A stretch of DNA of 64,000 bases from Bacteroidota bacterium (GTDB lineage Bacteria; Bacteroidota; Ignavibacteria; Ignavibacteriales; Melioribacteraceae), in contig JAHISV010000012.1 in assembly GCA_018818065.1 (NCBI GenBank), forward strand, positions 62,001 through 126,000. The letters run 5' to 3'. The position numbers and the translations under genes are program-made. Below are positions 34,098-42,826 of the stretch, piece by piece; positions within the stretch are counted from its first letter, which is position 1; each line of letters starts with the position of its first letter. The notes under the pieces are model-generated. The model worked only from the letters and a program-made list of their open reading frames with translations, had not been told where the DNA came from and made no database searches.

Positions 34098-36071
34098 TTC
34101 TATCGCTGTGGGGACTGTTAAAGTAAATGTACTTCCAATTCCCTCTTTAGATTTTACACTTATTTGTCCACCATTTATTTCTACAAATTCTTTACATAAA
34201 ATTAATCCCAGTCCCGACCCTTTTTCACCATCGGTTCCTGATTTATTACTACTTGTACCAATATCAAAAAGCTTTTTTAATTCATCTTCATCCATCCCAA
34301 CACCATTATCGGCTATGCTCATTTCAACAATGCCATTATTTTGAGAAGTCGAGACCTTAATTTCCCCACCATGTCCAGTGAATTTGACAGCATTATTAAT
34401 CAAGTTTCGTAAAACAGTTTTTAAAATGTTTTCATCTGCATGAACTTTCACATCACGAGGGACTTCATTTGTAAATATAATTTTTTTTCCCTCGGCATGG
34501 TTTTTAAGCACTCTATATACATCCTGGAGAGCATCATTTAAGACAATATTTTTCTTTTCAAGTTTAATATCTCCTTTTTGAGATCTCGCCCAATATAGAA
34601 GGTTTTCCAGTAGTTGATAGACTTCCCTGGAGGAGGAGTAGATTGAATCTGCGAATTGATGGATTTCTTCCAGACTCATATTATTAAGGTCTTCTTTCAA
34701 CATTTCCGAAAAATTCAGTACGGCACCAAACGGATTTTTAATGTCATGTGCAATAATAGAAAAGAACAAATCTTTTGTTCTATTAAGTTTTTTAAGTTCT
34801 TTGTTAGCTGAAATAATATTTCGTAAAAAGGAGTAAATAAAGAATATTATCATTATTGAAAGGACAACGATAACTATTAAATAATTCTCAACAATCTTTT
34901 GATAATCAAGTCTTTCCTGTAGTATTTCATTTTGTTTTTCCTGCTCAAGTACAGCGTGCTTAGTTTCAATATTGGCAATTTCACGCATTTTTTGAGAACT
35001 GAATAATGTATCTCTAAGATCATTGTAGGCTTCAAAGTACTGAACAGCCTGCTTATAGTTCCCCTGCTGTTTGTATAATTTTGAATATGACAAAAGAACA
35101 TCCAGTATTCTTGAATCAAGTTCAATTAACTCGGCAAGAGAATAGGCTTTGTCAAAATAATGTTTAGCTTTTAAATACTCTTTAGTCTTAAGATAAACGT
35201 TCCCAATTGAATTATAGAGTATTGCAAGATTATTTCTCTCTCCAGCTTGCTCATTTATTTGAATGGCTAGCTGAAAGCTGTTCAATGATAAGTTGTAATT
35301 TCCCAAAACGTCATAAACTTCACCCAATCCCGTTAACATATCCCCTAAATGTCTTTTCAAACAATCATCACAGGTATCAAGGAAATCCATGCCAATTTTA
35401 TAGTAAGAGAGAGCTTTTTTATATTTCCCGAGTTTAAAATTTGCTCTTCCTAACTGGTAGAGTGAATAAAGAAATCCATTGTTATCCTCTAATTCTTCTA
35501 GAAGACTTTTTGCAAGTTCAAAATTGTCAATTGCCTTCTCATATTGTTTCTGGTCATTACTTAGGAGTCCTATATTTATTATCACATGCGCCAGACCTTC
35601 TAAATGATTACACTTCTGGAAAATACTTTTTGACACCATCATGTGTTCTAAAGCCGCTCCATAGTTCCCAATCATTCTATCTATCGTACCAATATTATTG
35701 TAGGTATAAGCCAGTTGGATGGAATCGGATGAATTTTTAAGCATGAGTAAAGCCTTGTTGAAATACTGCTTAGATTCAAAATATTCAGAACGATCCCTCA
35801 GATTGAGTCCGAGATAATTAAGAGCCATAACTTCACCGTGTGTATAATTAATCTTACGGGAAAGCTCCAGAGCCTGGTTGCCATATTTCAACCCTGTATC
35901 AATGTCAGATATTTTTCTAAAGGTATCTGAGAGTTGGTTGAGTAAATCAACTTTGTCTTCTCCGCTACTAGCCCTCGAAAGGGATTCCTTCAGGCTGTCT
36001 ATATCAAAAGACTGCCCTTGTGACGAGCCCAAGAGAAATAATAGAGTTATTATGATAAACAAAAGTTTCAT
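34092..36071 (-). CDS. TPR-sensor histidine kinase
   Basis: A 659-residue membrane sensor kinase. It has a signal peptide (1-20, ending SSQGQS) and a periplasmic array of about seven to eight tetratricopeptide repeats (about 30-345; for example ALEHMMVSKSIFQKCNHLEGLAHVIINIGLL). A coiled coil (about 365-390), one TM segment (about 393-415), HisKA with the phospho-His in FSIIAHDIKNPFGAVLNFSEML, and HATPase_c with NLINNAVKFTG, ADNGVGMDEDEL and GSGLGLILCKEFVE follow. No receiver domain and no regulator gene adjacent, so it is an orphan kinase. TPR-type sensors of this layout are common in Bacteroidota. The TPRs probably bind a protein or peptide signal. Confidence 0.93.
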   Translation of the reverse strand: MKLLFIIITLLFLLGSSQGQSFDIDSLKESLSRASSGEDKVDLLNQLSDTFRKISDIDTGLKYGNQALELSRKINYTHGEVMALNYLGLNLRDRSEYFESKQYFNKALLMLKNSSDSIQLAYTYNNIGTIDRMIGNYGAALEHMMVSKSIFQKCNHLEGLAHVIINIGLLSNDQKQYEKAIDNFELAKSLLEELEDNNGFLYSLYQLGRANFKLGKYKKALSYYKIGMDFLDTCDDCLKRHLGDMLTGLGEVYDVLGNYNLSLNSFQLAIQINEQAGERNNLAILYNSIGNVYLKTKEYLKAKHYFDKAYSLAELIELDSRILDVLLSYSKLYKQQGNYKQAVQYFEAYNDLRDTLFSSQKMREIANIETKHAVLEQEKQNEILQERLDYQKIVENYLIVIVVLSIMIIFFIYSFLRNIISANKELKKLNRTKDLFFSIIAHDIKNPFGAVLNFSEMLKEDLNNMSLEEIHQFADSIYSSSREVYQLLENLLYWARSQKGDIKLEKKNIVLNDALQDVYRVLKNHAEGKKIIFTNEVPRDVKVHADENILKTVLRNLINNAVKFTGHGGEIKVSTSQNNGIVEMSIADNGVGMDEDELKKLFDIGTSSNKSGTDGEKGSGLGLILCKEFVEINGGQISVKSKEGIGSTFTLTVPTAIEL

Positions 36072-36305
36072 TTAATTTTTCTGATTTTTATAATCTTGTG
36101 CCTATTCGATAAACGGTAGACTCTGGCTAAAAGTGCCTCGAATAATTATTTATACACTTTAAATTGTATTGATTTTATATTTTCTCATTCAGACTATTTT
36201 CAACTTGCAAATATCTGCGCATGTGATTATTATAATTTCATCTTAGATGCCAATCTTCATCTAAAGCCATTCATACGATGCTTTTCAAATCTAACTGGAA
36301 TAATT

Positions 36306-38021
36306 ATGAACTCTCTTCTTCTTGCTGCTCTTTGTTTTATCCTCTACTTATTAGCCTACAAAACATACGGAAAATTTTTAAGTCAAAAAATATTCAAACT
36401 GCAAAAAGATGCATTATGCCCAAGTATAGAGTACCGGGATGGAAGCGATTTTGTTCCGACAAAAAAATCGATCCTTTTTGGTCACCATTTTACTTCAATT
36501 GCCGGATTAGGACCAATAGTTGGTCCCGCCATTGCAATTATTTGGGGGTGGGTTCCAGCGGTTCTTTGGGTAGTTTTTGGATCAATATTTATGGGTGCAG
36601 TTCATGATCTTGGGGTACTTATTGTTAGTATGCGAAATAAAGGACGCTCCATAGGTGATGTAGCAGCCGACCTGATTTCACCCAGAGTTCGTATAATGTT
36701 TTTCATAATAATGTTTCTGGCTAACCTTATGGTTATTGCGGTCTTCACACTTATTATTGCTATCCTTTTCAATATGTACCCATCGTCCGTAATTCCTATT
36801 TGGGGTGAAGTACCGATTGCAGTTTTTCTTGGTTATATGATTTATAAAAAGAAAAGAAATCACACTGTTTGGAGCGTTATTGCCGTGGTAGTAATGTACA
36901 TACTTGTTTTAGTAGGCGCCTACTATCCCATTTCCTTACCCGACATCTTCGGCTTAAATCCTCTTGTGCTCTGGGCTATTGTTTTATTAATCTACGCTTA
37001 CATTGCATCGACCCTGCCTGTTTCAACATTGCTTCAGCCCAGAGATTATATTAATGGTCATCAACTTCTAGTTGCTCTCGCATTGCTAATAATTGGAGTG
37101 GCTGTTGCAAGCCCGGAGATGGTTGCCCCTGCTATAAATGCTTCCCCTGAAGGTGCTCCAGCTATGATTCCATTTCTTTTCATAATAATCGCCTGTGGCG
37201 CCATTAGTGGCTTTCATTCTCTGGTTAGTGGTGGAACGACTTCCAAACAGTGCTCGAACGAGATGGATGCGTACTCTATTGGATACGGCAGTATGTTGTT
37301 AGAAGGAGTTCTTGCATTACTGGTTATTATAGCTGTTGGAGCCGGAGTTGGAATGGGGATGAAAGGCAATGATGGTGAATTATTAACAGGAGTTAGCGCC
37401 TTTACCTCTCATTACTCCTCGTGGGCTACTGCCTCTGGACTTGGTGCAAAACTAAAAGCATTTGTTGAAGGATCAGCAAACCTGATGGGTTCTTTTGGAA
37501 TACCGTCACAAATATCAATTACCATAATGGGGGTGTTCATAGTTAGCTTTGCAGCCACCACACTCGATAGCGCAACACGTGTGCAACGTTATCTTGTTAG
37601 TGAATTTGCAAAAACCGTAAACCTGCCCTCTCTTTCAAAACCCCACCCGGCAACACTGATAGCTGTTGGCATAACAGCACTGCTCTGTTTTCATGGCGGG
37701 TTTACAGAACCTGCCTTAAAGAAAGGAGCCCTTGCACTCTGGCCCCTGTTTGGTGTTATGAACCAGTTGCTTGCTACTCTTGCACTTTTTGCTGTAACTG
37801 TTTATTTGGCAAGGCGTAAGGTTAAAATCAGTTACACCTTAATACCTGCCATAATCATGGGCGTAATAACATTTTGGGCCTCGGTGGAAAACATCAACAC
37901 CTTTTTCTCCGGCGGCAACCTTTTACTCTCAGGAATATCACTGATTTCATTTATTCTTGAAGTATGGATAATTATTGAATCCATTAAAATAATTAGAAAA
38001 ATATCCTTTACTCCTGTGTAA
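36306..38021 (+). CDS. cstA: Carbon starvation protein A (CstA/BtsT-family peptide or pyruvate transporter)
   Basis: A 571-residue inner-membrane transporter with about 16 hydrophobic segments. Hallmarks: YRDGSDFVPTKKSILFGHHFTSIAGLGPIVGPAIAIIWGWVPAVLW near the N-terminus, STLLQPRDYINGHQL, and FHSLVSGGTTSKQ. CstA proteins take up peptides, and BtsT takes up pyruvate, during carbon limitation. Shorter than E. coli CstA (701) and like the shorter homologues of other phyla. Alone in its transcription unit. Just downstream lies the first copy of the 36-bp direct repeat that bounds the mobile segment. Confidence 0.94.
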   Translation: MNSLLLAALCFILYLLAYKTYGKFLSQKIFKLQKDALCPSIEYRDGSDFVPTKKSILFGHHFTSIAGLGPIVGPAIAIIWGWVPAVLWVVFGSIFMGAVHDLGVLIVSMRNKGRSIGDVAADLISPRVRIMFFIIMFLANLMVIAVFTLIIAILFNMYPSSVIPIWGEVPIAVFLGYMIYKKKRNHTVWSVIAVVVMYILVLVGAYYPISLPDIFGLNPLVLWAIVLLIYAYIASTLPVSTLLQPRDYINGHQLLVALALLIIGVAVASPEMVAPAINASPEGAPAMIPFLFIIIACGAISGFHSLVSGGTTSKQCSNEMDAYSIGYGSMLLEGVLALLVIIAVGAGVGMGMKGNDGELLTGVSAFTSHYSSWATASGLGAKLKAFVEGSANLMGSFGIPSQISITIMGVFIVSFAATTLDSATRVQRYLVSEFAKTVNLPSLSKPHPATLIAVGITALLCFHGGFTEPALKKGALALWPLFGVMNQLLATLALFAVTVYLARRKVKISYTLIPAIIMGVITFWASVENINTFFSGGNLLLSGISLISFILEVWIIIESIKIIRKISFTPV

Positions 38022-38028
38022 AAATGAG

Positions 38029-38064
38029 CTCACTCGCACTTTAGTGATTGAACAGGATTTAATA
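38029..38064. repeat. 36-bp direct repeat, left copy
   Basis: Identical over 36 bases to 39006-39041, beginning CTCACTCGCACTTTAG. Read on the minus strand it would encode the permease tail L-N-P-V-Q-S-L-K-C-E followed by a stop. Divergent sequence begins at once on both sides (GAG before, TACTAC after). Confidence 0.9.
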
Positions 38065-38131
38065 TACTACACTAAGAGTAATTGCATGGCTTTTTTCAAA
38101 ATTCGAAATTAACAATTTTTCAATTTAGTTT

Positions 38132-38197
38132 AGCTCCGTTAGGAGCGTAAGTATGGTAACAACTCCGGTTACACTGGCTCAAGCTCCGTAGGTGCGA
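38132..38197. repeat. REP-like palindromes left of the transposase
   Basis: Two short hairpin units: AGCTCCGTTAGGAGCG at 38132-38147 (stem GCTCC/GGAGC) and AGCTCCGTAGGTGCGA at 38182-38197. Both follow the AGCTCC-GTAGG-NGCGA pattern of REP sequences carried with this type of transposase. Confidence 0.75.
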
Positions 38198-38212
38198 GAT
38201 TATAAATATCAA

Positions 38213-38677
38213 TTAATCGTCAACCCATTCAAAGACATATCTTTCATCGAACCTAATCTCAAATACCTTTAGTAAATCCATGTACTCATCTTTAAAAGTC
38301 TTTCGGCTATGATGTGTTTCCTGATTTACGATATATTTAATAACATCATTCCGTTGAGAACGCGAATATGAGAAGGCGCCATAGCCTTCCTGCCAGTGAA
38401 ATTTTCCCTTAATATAATTATTGGTGTTAATCCATTTGGAAGAATTTGATTTTATAATCCGCGCAATTTCTGACACGGAATTTTTTGCGTTTAACTCAAA
38501 AAACACATGAACATGATCCAAATATCCGTTTACTGCCAAAGGGAATTGATCACTTTCTTTCAAGATGCCTGAAATATATTTGAATAGGTTCGTTCTTAGA
38601 GATGAACTCAAAATGTTCTCACGCCCTTTAACTGCAAAAATAAGGTGAACATTTAACTGAGTGTAAGTGTTAGCCAT
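38213..38677 (-). CDS. IS200-like / REP-associated tyrosine (Y1) transposase
   Basis: A 154-residue HUH single-strand transposase. TYTQLNVHLIFAVKGRENIL begins the fold; the metal-binding HUH motif is DHVHVFFEL. The nucleophilic Tyr lies in IKYIVNQETHHSRKTF, about residue 113. The GKFHWQEGYGAFSYSRSQ segment is typical of the small IS200/IS605 TnpA homologues that are domesticated with REP palindromes (RAYT-like). Full length and apparently intact. REP-like hairpins on both sides, rather than the terminal hairpins of an active IS200, suggest a REP-mobilising role. Confidence 0.88.
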   Translation of the reverse strand: MANTYTQLNVHLIFAVKGRENILSSSLRTNLFKYISGILKESDQFPLAVNGYLDHVHVFFELNAKNSVSEIARIIKSNSSKWINTNNYIKGKFHWQEGYGAFSYSRSQRNDVIKYIVNQETHHSRKTFKDEYMDLLKVFEIRFDERYVFEWVDD

Positions 38678-39005
38678 GATCTAACCTTTTATTTCTTAAT
38701 ATACTTCATAACATCTAATATCGCACCTACGGCGCTTTAGTTTTTTCATTATCGGCTGGTTTTACCTTACTGCCGCGCCGCTGGCGCTTCGGTTGCCTCT
38801 TCCCACCAGGTTTTACCATAATACCGCTCCTATGGAGCTTTTAACTATTGGTTATAATGCAATATTGCTTCACAGAATACTTTCATCAATTATTGATAAC
38901 TACTTAACTCCGGAAGACTTTCAAGTGCTTTATGCTCTTCCTCAGTAAAAATCTGTTTCATTTTCAAAATTATAAAATGATATAAATCCTGACTAAATTC
39001 TCGTA
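38678..39005. other. Non-coding segment right of the transposase with REP-like palindromes
   Basis: About 330 bases with three hairpin units in the opposite orientation to the left ones: TCGCACCTACGGCGCT at 38721-38736, GCGCCGCTGGCGC at 38776-38788, and CCGCTCCTATGGAGC at 38824-38838. The first is nearly the reverse complement of the unit at 38182-38197. A 23-codon minus-strand frame (38890-38961) is too short to call a gene. The remainder is AT-rich. Confidence 0.65.
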
Positions 39006-39041
39006 CTCACTCGCACTTTAGTGATTGAACAGGATTTAATA
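39006..39041. repeat. 36-bp direct repeat, right copy (3' end of the permease gene)
   Basis: Identical to 38029-38064. It covers the last codons and the stop (39007-39009) of the permease gene on the minus strand, so the permease frame is intact in this copy. Confidence 0.9.
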
Positions 39042-41664
39042 GCGACGCTTTTATAGCATGGTAACTAACTGTGAGTAATGAGATTGTCAAGGCAATAGCA
39101 CTGGCTAATATAAAAGATCCGGCGCCAAGATCTGTCCTATATGCATAACCTTCCAACCATCCATCCATTACAAAGTAGGCGATAGGTGATGCCACGACTA
39201 TTGCTATCACTACGAGAAACGCAAATTCTCTCGACAGCAAATAAATCAGATTAAGAATTCTTGCTCCGTGCACCTTTCTGATTCCTATTTCCTTGGTTCT
39301 TTTTTCAGCGGCGAATGCCGACAGCCCGAACAGTCCCAAACAACCAACGGACACTGCAAGGAAGGCAAAATACTTAAAAATGCTCAGCATACTTTCTTCA
39401 TTTTTGTATTCTTTATTATATGCCTCGTCCATAAACTGAAAACTAAAAGGTTTACTTGGCTCAAGTTCTTTCCATAAGTTTTCCGCATACTCTAATACAG
39501 CAGGCAGATTACCACTTATTTTGAACGTAGCATATCCATCGTGCTTACCTAATTGAAATACTATAGGCTCAATTTCATTTCTCAAAGATTGAAAGTGAAA
39601 ATCTTCAACAACACCAATTACTGTATAGCTTGTAAATTCATTCTGCCCCGTACCACGCATTAGACTATGACCAACCGCTTCATTCCATTCGCTATATTCC
39701 TTACAAGCTCTGTTGATAATTATAGCGTCTTTGTCAGTTGAAAACTCTTTCAAAAAATTCCTTCCCTCAACAATCTTAATATCCAAAGTAGAGAAATAAT
39801 CATAATCAATAGTCCAGCGTTGATGCGGTCTTATTTTTGGATCATTCATATCTCCATCTCTCCAAAAACCGTTATTACCGCGATATGAATCAACCGGTAA
39901 ATAGCCGGAAATGGTAGCGCTTTCCACAGATGGATTCTGAAGCATTCTCTCCTTAAAGATCTCGGATTTATCTCCTAGTATATAAGGGTCATCAATTATA
40001 AGCAATCGCTCCTTATCATAACCAAGATTCTTATTATGCATGTATTCCAGCTGATTAAATACAACAAGAGTCCCGATTATTAAAACAAGAGAAGTAGAGA
40101 ACTGGAATACAACCAGCGAACTACGGAACCAACCCTTTTTCATGGCATTCTGCATGTTACCCCTTAATACAACAACAGGTAAAAATTTCGATAGAACAAA
40201 AGCAGGAAAACTCCCGGCTACAATCCCGACAAATATTATTAGGGTTACTAGTGCAATTCCAAACCCGAGGTTATCCAAATAGGATATTTCAAATGAACTC
40301 CCCAATATTTCGAAAAAGATCGGCTTTAATAACTCTACAAGAAATAGGGCAATTACTAGTGATATCAGACTAATAACCACCGATTCAGTTAAAAACTGAT
40401 TTATTAGTTCCCCCCTTACTGAACCGATAACTTTTTTTATTCCAACTTCTTTTGCCCGCCCAGCGGATTTTGCTGTAGAAAGATTTACAAAATTAATTGA
40501 GGCTATCAGAAGAATGATTATTGCGATAATGCCAAAGATATAGATGTACTTAATATCTGTGGTTGGTTTTAAGCTGTGCCTATATTCCGTGTTAAAATGG
40601 AAATCCGATAGAGGTTGAAGTAAGAAATTCCAGTATACTCCGCTTGCCAATAGCTTGTCAACGTCAAGCCCGAATTGTCTTATTTCAGGCCAGCCGTAAT
40701 TTTCCATCAGACCAGGCATTTTAGCTTCCAAGGACTTGATGGACGCATTTTGCCTGAGCAGAACATAAGTATAATAATTATTATTAGTCCATCCGTCCTG
40801 ATCAATATTTTTTCGTGAAGCATTAGAGATGATAAAATCAGCCTCGAAATGAGAGTTCTTTGGAATATTTTCAAAAACTCCCGAAACGTAGTAAGTTTCT
40901 CTCTCATCAAAATTAAGCGGCTTTCCTGTTGGGTCAGCTTCACCAAAATACTTTTCGGCGGCCCTTCTGCTTATGGCTACTGATGTCGGATTTGTTAATA
41001 AATCATTGGCGTTACCAACCAGCACAGGAACAGTGAAAACATCAAAGAATGTTGAATCCGCAGAGATAATTGTATTTTCTTTGAATGAGGTATCCTCATA
41101 CCTTACATAATATATCCCCCATTCATCAAGACGCACAAAGGTCTCTACCTCGGGAAAATCTTTTAACATTGTGGGACCAACGATTCCACCGCTTTCAGCT
41201 TCTTTGAAATTATTACCACTAAACTGACCATCGACCAAAACTCTGTAAATTCTGTCCCCTTTTTCATTGAATTTATCATAGCTTAATTCATTTTGGATAT
41301 AGAAAAAGATTAATAGAACACAGGCAATACCAATTGCCAATCCAGATATATTCATGGATGAAAAAAAGAAATTCTTATAGATGTTTCTTATGGCAAATTT
41401 GAGATTCATTCTGAACATTGTTAGCCCCCATAAAGCATTTTCAAATAAATTGTTTTTCCAGAAAACCGGACGTAAAAAACCAAGAACTTCAATCCAGAAA
41501 AGGAACTGATTAATAAATTTTGAGTACTCCAACTTTCTTGTTTCAAACCTCTCAAGCAGATCACCTTCCAGTTCTTCGAAGTGTCTGGCAGAACAAAACC
41601 AGTAAAGAAAAGTTTTAGCTGAGACTGGTGGATCATAGTCAATATTTCTAAAAGGCCTGGTCAT
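39007..41664 (-). CDS. Orphan ABC-type (FtsX/MacB-like) permease with N-terminal permease prefix (pair 3)
   Basis: An 885-residue homologue of the other three permeases. The prefix includes SARHFEELEGDLLERFETRKLEYSKF (residues about 25-50). Two MacB-like halves follow with NFVNLSTAKSAGRAKEVGIKKVIGS and EKRTKEIGIRKVHGARILNLI as coupling motifs and eight predicted TMs. It ends L-N-P-V-Q-S-L-K-C-E. The start at 41664 follows the PadR stop by one base (TAATATG); the frame is also open to 41682 with a weak site, so the start is uncertain by six residues. Its 3' end is the right copy of the 36-bp direct repeat, so a mobile segment abuts it without breaking it. No ATPase partner nearby. Confidence 0.87.
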   Translation of the reverse strand: MTRPFRNIDYDPPVSAKTFLYWFCSARHFEELEGDLLERFETRKLEYSKFINQFLFWIEVLGFLRPVFWKNNLFENALWGLTMFRMNLKFAIRNIYKNFFFSSMNISGLAIGIACVLLIFFYIQNELSYDKFNEKGDRIYRVLVDGQFSGNNFKEAESGGIVGPTMLKDFPEVETFVRLDEWGIYYVRYEDTSFKENTIISADSTFFDVFTVPVLVGNANDLLTNPTSVAISRRAAEKYFGEADPTGKPLNFDERETYYVSGVFENIPKNSHFEADFIISNASRKNIDQDGWTNNNYYTYVLLRQNASIKSLEAKMPGLMENYGWPEIRQFGLDVDKLLASGVYWNFLLQPLSDFHFNTEYRHSLKPTTDIKYIYIFGIIAIIILLIASINFVNLSTAKSAGRAKEVGIKKVIGSVRGELINQFLTESVVISLISLVIALFLVELLKPIFFEILGSSFEISYLDNLGFGIALVTLIIFVGIVAGSFPAFVLSKFLPVVVLRGNMQNAMKKGWFRSSLVVFQFSTSLVLIIGTLVVFNQLEYMHNKNLGYDKERLLIIDDPYILGDKSEIFKERMLQNPSVESATISGYLPVDSYRGNNGFWRDGDMNDPKIRPHQRWTIDYDYFSTLDIKIVEGRNFLKEFSTDKDAIIINRACKEYSEWNEAVGHSLMRGTGQNEFTSYTVIGVVEDFHFQSLRNEIEPIVFQLGKHDGYATFKISGNLPAVLEYAENLWKELEPSKPFSFQFMDEAYNKEYKNEESMLSIFKYFAFLAVSVGCLGLFGLSAFAAEKRTKEIGIRKVHGARILNLIYLLSREFAFLVVIAIVVASPIAYFVMDGWLEGYAYRTDLGAGSFILASAIALTISLLTVSYHAIKASLLNPVQSLKCE

Positions 41665-41665
41665 A

Positions 41666-41995
41666 TTAGTTGGTTTCCACAATTATATTCCAAAGCCTGT
41701 TACGCGTATGTTTAATATCCTCAAGCACTTTCATTCCTTTACCAGTAACGGAAAAGAACCGTTTGCGTCTTCCGCCTCTTTCTTTTGTTGCTCCGCCAAC
41801 CTGGCTTTCCAACAAACCTTTTTTCTCCAAACGGAGAAGAACAGCATGAACAGCACTTAAAGTAAGTGATCTGTCAGCTTGAGAATTAATTTCTTCCACT
41901 ACGGCATTTCCGTAGGCATTGTTGCCAAGAACTCCAACCATTAGCAGCACGAGTTCTTCCAATTCGCCAATATTTTCTCTTTTTGATGTCATCAT
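41666..41995 (-). CDS. PadR-family transcriptional regulator (pair 3)
   Basis: A 109-residue PadR protein. GELEELVLLMVGVLGNNAYGNAVVEEINSQADRSLTLSAVHAVLLRLEKKGLLESQ is the winged helix, and GGATKERGGRRKRFFSVTGKGMKVLEDI the wing and dimer helix. It is the most divergent of the four PadR proteins here (V-H-A-V-L-L-R-L-E-K-K core, like pair 1). Adjacent ATGs at 41995 and 41992; no strong ribosome-binding site. Stop lies one base before the permease start. Confidence 0.9.
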   Translation of the reverse strand: MMTSKRENIGELEELVLLMVGVLGNNAYGNAVVEEINSQADRSLTLSAVHAVLLRLEKKGLLESQVGGATKERGGRRKRFFSVTGKGMKVLEDIKHTRNRLWNIIVETN

Positions 41996-42256
41996 GTACT
42001 TAAGACGGGAATTCTTTTCAATTAGTTACACACTTGTAGAGGAAATCTTTTAGAGTCCTACTTCTTCTAACTAATTATTGTGTGAAATACGAATGTAGAA
42101 AGTAACAAAATCATCAGAGATAGAACCCGGGTATATATAGAATAACAAATCTGGATTTCTAAAATTTCCTTTGTTCGTCCGATTAATAATGATTATTGTG
42201 AAAAATCTGTTATAATAGAAGTCAAGAAACCTGTTATTAACTAATTTTGGTGAATC

Positions 42257-42730
42257 ATGATAATTTCAAAAGCAGCCTTGGATGATATTCAATCTCTAGT
42301 AACTCTCTGGTTAGAATTCATGGAATATCACTATGAGAGAGACGAATACTACAACATTCGTAATGATGCAGTGGATTATCATATCAAATTTCTCAAATCG
42401 GTTATTGATAAAGATGGCTGGTCAATTCTTTTAGCAAATGAAGGCGACAACATAATTGGTTATTCCGTAGCAAAGATAGAAAACTATCCGCCGGTCTTCA
42501 GCAGGGAGAATTTTGGGTTCATCCAGGAACTTGCGGTAAAGGCTGACTATCGATCAAAAGGGATTGGCGAAATACTTCTTAACGAACAATACAAATGGTT
42601 CAGATTAAAAAATATCTCGCAAGTTGAATTACACGTGGCTATAAAAAATTCTACGGCTGAATCATTTTGGAAGTCAAAAGGTTTTACCCCGGTATATACA
42701 ACTTACATCAAAAATATTCAGGCACATTAA
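42257..42730 (+). CDS. GNAT-family N-acetyltransferase
   Basis: A 157-residue GCN5-related acetyltransferase. Motif A with the acetyl-CoA pyrophosphate loop is NFGFIQELAVKADYRSKGIGEILLNE (R-x-x-G-I-G), and motif B is VELHVAIKNSTAESFWKSKGFTPVY. The N-terminal I-S-K-A-A-L-D-D-I-Q-S-L-V-T-L-W-L-E-F-M-E-Y-H pattern is ordinary. Substrate (amine, protein N-terminus or small molecule) is not predictable. Starts about 260 bases from the divergent PadR gene; the PEP carboxylase gene begins 96 bases downstream on the same strand. Confidence 0.9.
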   Translation: MIISKAALDDIQSLVTLWLEFMEYHYERDEYYNIRNDAVDYHIKFLKSVIDKDGWSILLANEGDNIIGYSVAKIENYPPVFSRENFGFIQELAVKADYRSKGIGEILLNEQYKWFRLKNISQVELHVAIKNSTAESFWKSKGFTPVYTTYIKNIQAH

Positions 42731-42826
42731 AGCAAGGAATTAAAATCCTTTCCTGGTTGTTTCGTAAGAGTTACAGATTTGAGATATAAATTCAAAATTT
42801 GTAAAATTATTTTATATGAGGGTCCA

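Larger units (their letters stand above)
38029..39041. mobile_element. REP/IS200-type segment bracketed by a 36-bp direct repeat
   Basis: The segment 38065-39005 holds an IS200-like transposase gene on the minus strand and five REP-like palindromes. It is flanked by identical 36-base sequences (38029-38064 and 39006-39041). The right copy is the 3' end of the permease gene and contains its stop codon; the left copy is a stranded duplicate behind cstA. Removing one repeat and the segment would put the permease 3' end directly downstream of cstA, which reads as the ancestral state. Confidence 0.75.

Noticed and set aside
34092..38021. TPR kinase as dedicated regulator of cstA
   Set aside because: The genes are divergent with more than 230 bases between them and the kinase has no adjacent regulator. 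BtsT/CstA control by LytS-type systems is known, but this kinase is of another type.
38890..38961. 23-codon minus-strand frame inside the REP/IS200 segment
   Set aside because: Too short to support; could be a remnant of a gene but no family is recognisable.
38029..39041. Phage or integrative-element attachment sites as an explanation of the 36-bp repeat
   Set aside because: No integrase or recombinase gene lies between the copies and no tRNA gene is at the site. A REP/IS200-linked event fits better.
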